Origin: Afipia sp.
Lineage (GTDB): Bacteria > Pseudomonadota > Alphaproteobacteria > Rhizobiales > Xanthobacteraceae
Assembly (NCBI GenBank): GCA_026400415.1
Contig: JAPLPA010000582.1
Span: forward strand, 1 to 5,217
Direction of reading: 5' to 3'
Length of the DNA stretch: 5,217 nucleotides
In this document: positions 4,741 through 5,217 of the stretch, one piece after another
Position numbering within the stretch: position 1 is the first letter of the stretch
Layout: each line of letters starts with the position of its first letter
The notes under the pieces: generated by a model
Seen by the model: the letters and a program-made list of their open reading frames with translations, nothing else
Database searches by the model: none
Told to the model about the DNA's origin: nothing
Position numbers and translations under genes: made by a program

Positions 4741-5217
4741 TCATGCCCTTTCATTCAAGCTGGAATTCGTTTGAGCGGTCAACCTCGACTCAACCTCGAT
4801 ATGTGCCTCGTGGTTGGCAATCGCGTGACGAACGATCGCAAGACCAAGCCCGGTTCCGCCCGTCTTGCGACTTCTGGCCTGATCGACTCGGTAGAACCGC
4901 TCGAAAATTCGATCGATATCTCGAGTGGGAATACCGATTCCATGGTCAGCGACCCGCACGAGTACTTCAGCATCAGCGCGCTCAACGGTCACTTCGACTT
5001 TGGTTCCGGAATCCGAGTACTTAATGGCGTTGTCGATGAGGTTTCCGATTGCCGAAAGAAGTTGTCGGCGCTCACCCACAATCACCGCTGCTGTTGTCGA
5101 GACATGCAGTTCGACCTCGACGCCTGACTGCGATGCCGCAGCTCGAAGTCGTTCGACGGCGTCGGCGGCAACCTCATTCATGGCGACGGGCCCGCGACCA
5201 GCCCCGTCGATGGACCC
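4741..5217 (-). CDS. senX3: SenX3-like sensor histidine kinase, C-terminal half (runs off right edge)
   Basis: The frame is open from the right edge, giving 158 residues of ATPase domain. The ATG at 5181 is internal, not a true start. Visible motifs are the N box (LIDNAIKYS, fragment residues about 58-67), G1 (ADHGIGIP, 90-97), the F box (RIFERFYRVD, 103-112) and G2 (GGTGLGLA, 120-127). The phosphorylated histidine lies outside the window. The kinase should phosphorylate the regulator 4 bases downstream. The end is odd: after HIEVESRL the usual glycine-rich turn and last strand (G-x-GS-x-F) are replaced by TAQTNSSLNERA. NHEA stands where NHGG is usual. A 10-base repeat with an 11-base period at 4779-4799 lies exactly at this point, so the C-terminus may be shifted out of frame. 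The catalytic core appears intact. Confidence 0.9.
   Translation of the reverse strand, partial: GSIDGAGRGPVAMNEVAADAVERLRAAASQSGVEVELHVSTTAAVIVGERRQLLSAIGNLIDNAIKYSDSGTKVEVTVERADAEVLVRVADHGIGIPTRDIDRIFERFYRVDQARSRKTGGTGLGLAIVRHAIANHEAHIEVESRLTAQTNSSLNERA
4779..4799. repeat. Tandem TCAACCTCGA, period 11, in the 3' end of senX3
   Basis: TCAACCTCGA occurs at 4779-4788 and again at 4790-4799, with one base between. The period of 11 is not a multiple of three, so gain of one unit would change the reading frame of the kinase C-terminus. Removing one unit gives an end reading HIEVDRSNEFQLE before a stop at 4753-4751. Confidence 0.55.

Noticed and set aside
4468..5127. Long plus-strand open frame (219 codons) over the RegX3/SenX3 genes
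   Set aside because: It is antisense to two genes with full family motifs, and its own product is serine/arginine-rich with no domain. It is a shadow.

Overview
The window appears to carry DNA of two origins, and nearly every gene reads on the minus strand. From base 1 to about 3855 the protein sequences look like those of Bradyrhizobium, Rhodopseudomonas or Afipia (Nitrobacteraceae, Alphaproteobacteria). From 4020 to 5217 there is a SenX3-RegX3-type two-component pair that resembles Actinobacteria, written in visibly lower-GC DNA than the stretch just before it. Taxonomy is judged by eye from remembered family sequences. No search was run.

Reading the minus strand from right to left: 5217-4741 is the C-terminal half of a SenX3-like sensor kinase, cut by the window edge. 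4736-4020 is an intact RegX3-like response regulator. 4019-3856 is a GC-rich stretch with no convincing complete gene, and it probably contains the join between the two DNAs. 3855-3458 encodes only the last membrane segments of a 14-helix (DHA2/EmrB-type) efflux transporter. After that come three small genes: 3271-3038 (cytoplasmic, unknown), 2959-2753 (secreted, cysteine-rich, possibly a lipoprotein) and 2521-2312 (tail-anchored membrane protein). The gaps around them hold short direct repeats and a dyad that look regulatory.

Next is a remnant of a phage or gene-transfer-agent (GTA) packaging module. 2240-1671 is a small-terminase-like protein. 1777-1449 is the N-terminus of a large terminase, broken by a one-base deletion inside its Walker A motif. 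1448-1206 is the tail of an unrelated small membrane protein, joined in frame to the terminase by an apparent internal deletion. Downstream on the same strand are a PhoP-like response regulator (1158-442) and the N-terminal part of its sensor kinase (452 to the left edge). These two genes overlap by 11 bases and are surely co-expressed.

The window thus holds two unrelated two-component systems, one at each end. I do not see a complete new defence or mobile system. The most informative features are the likely chimeric junction, the decayed packaging module with its P-loop frameshift, and several short repeats in the gaps. The longest gaps (2522-2752, 3272-3457 and about 3856-4019) are all under 300 bases and are described as entries.
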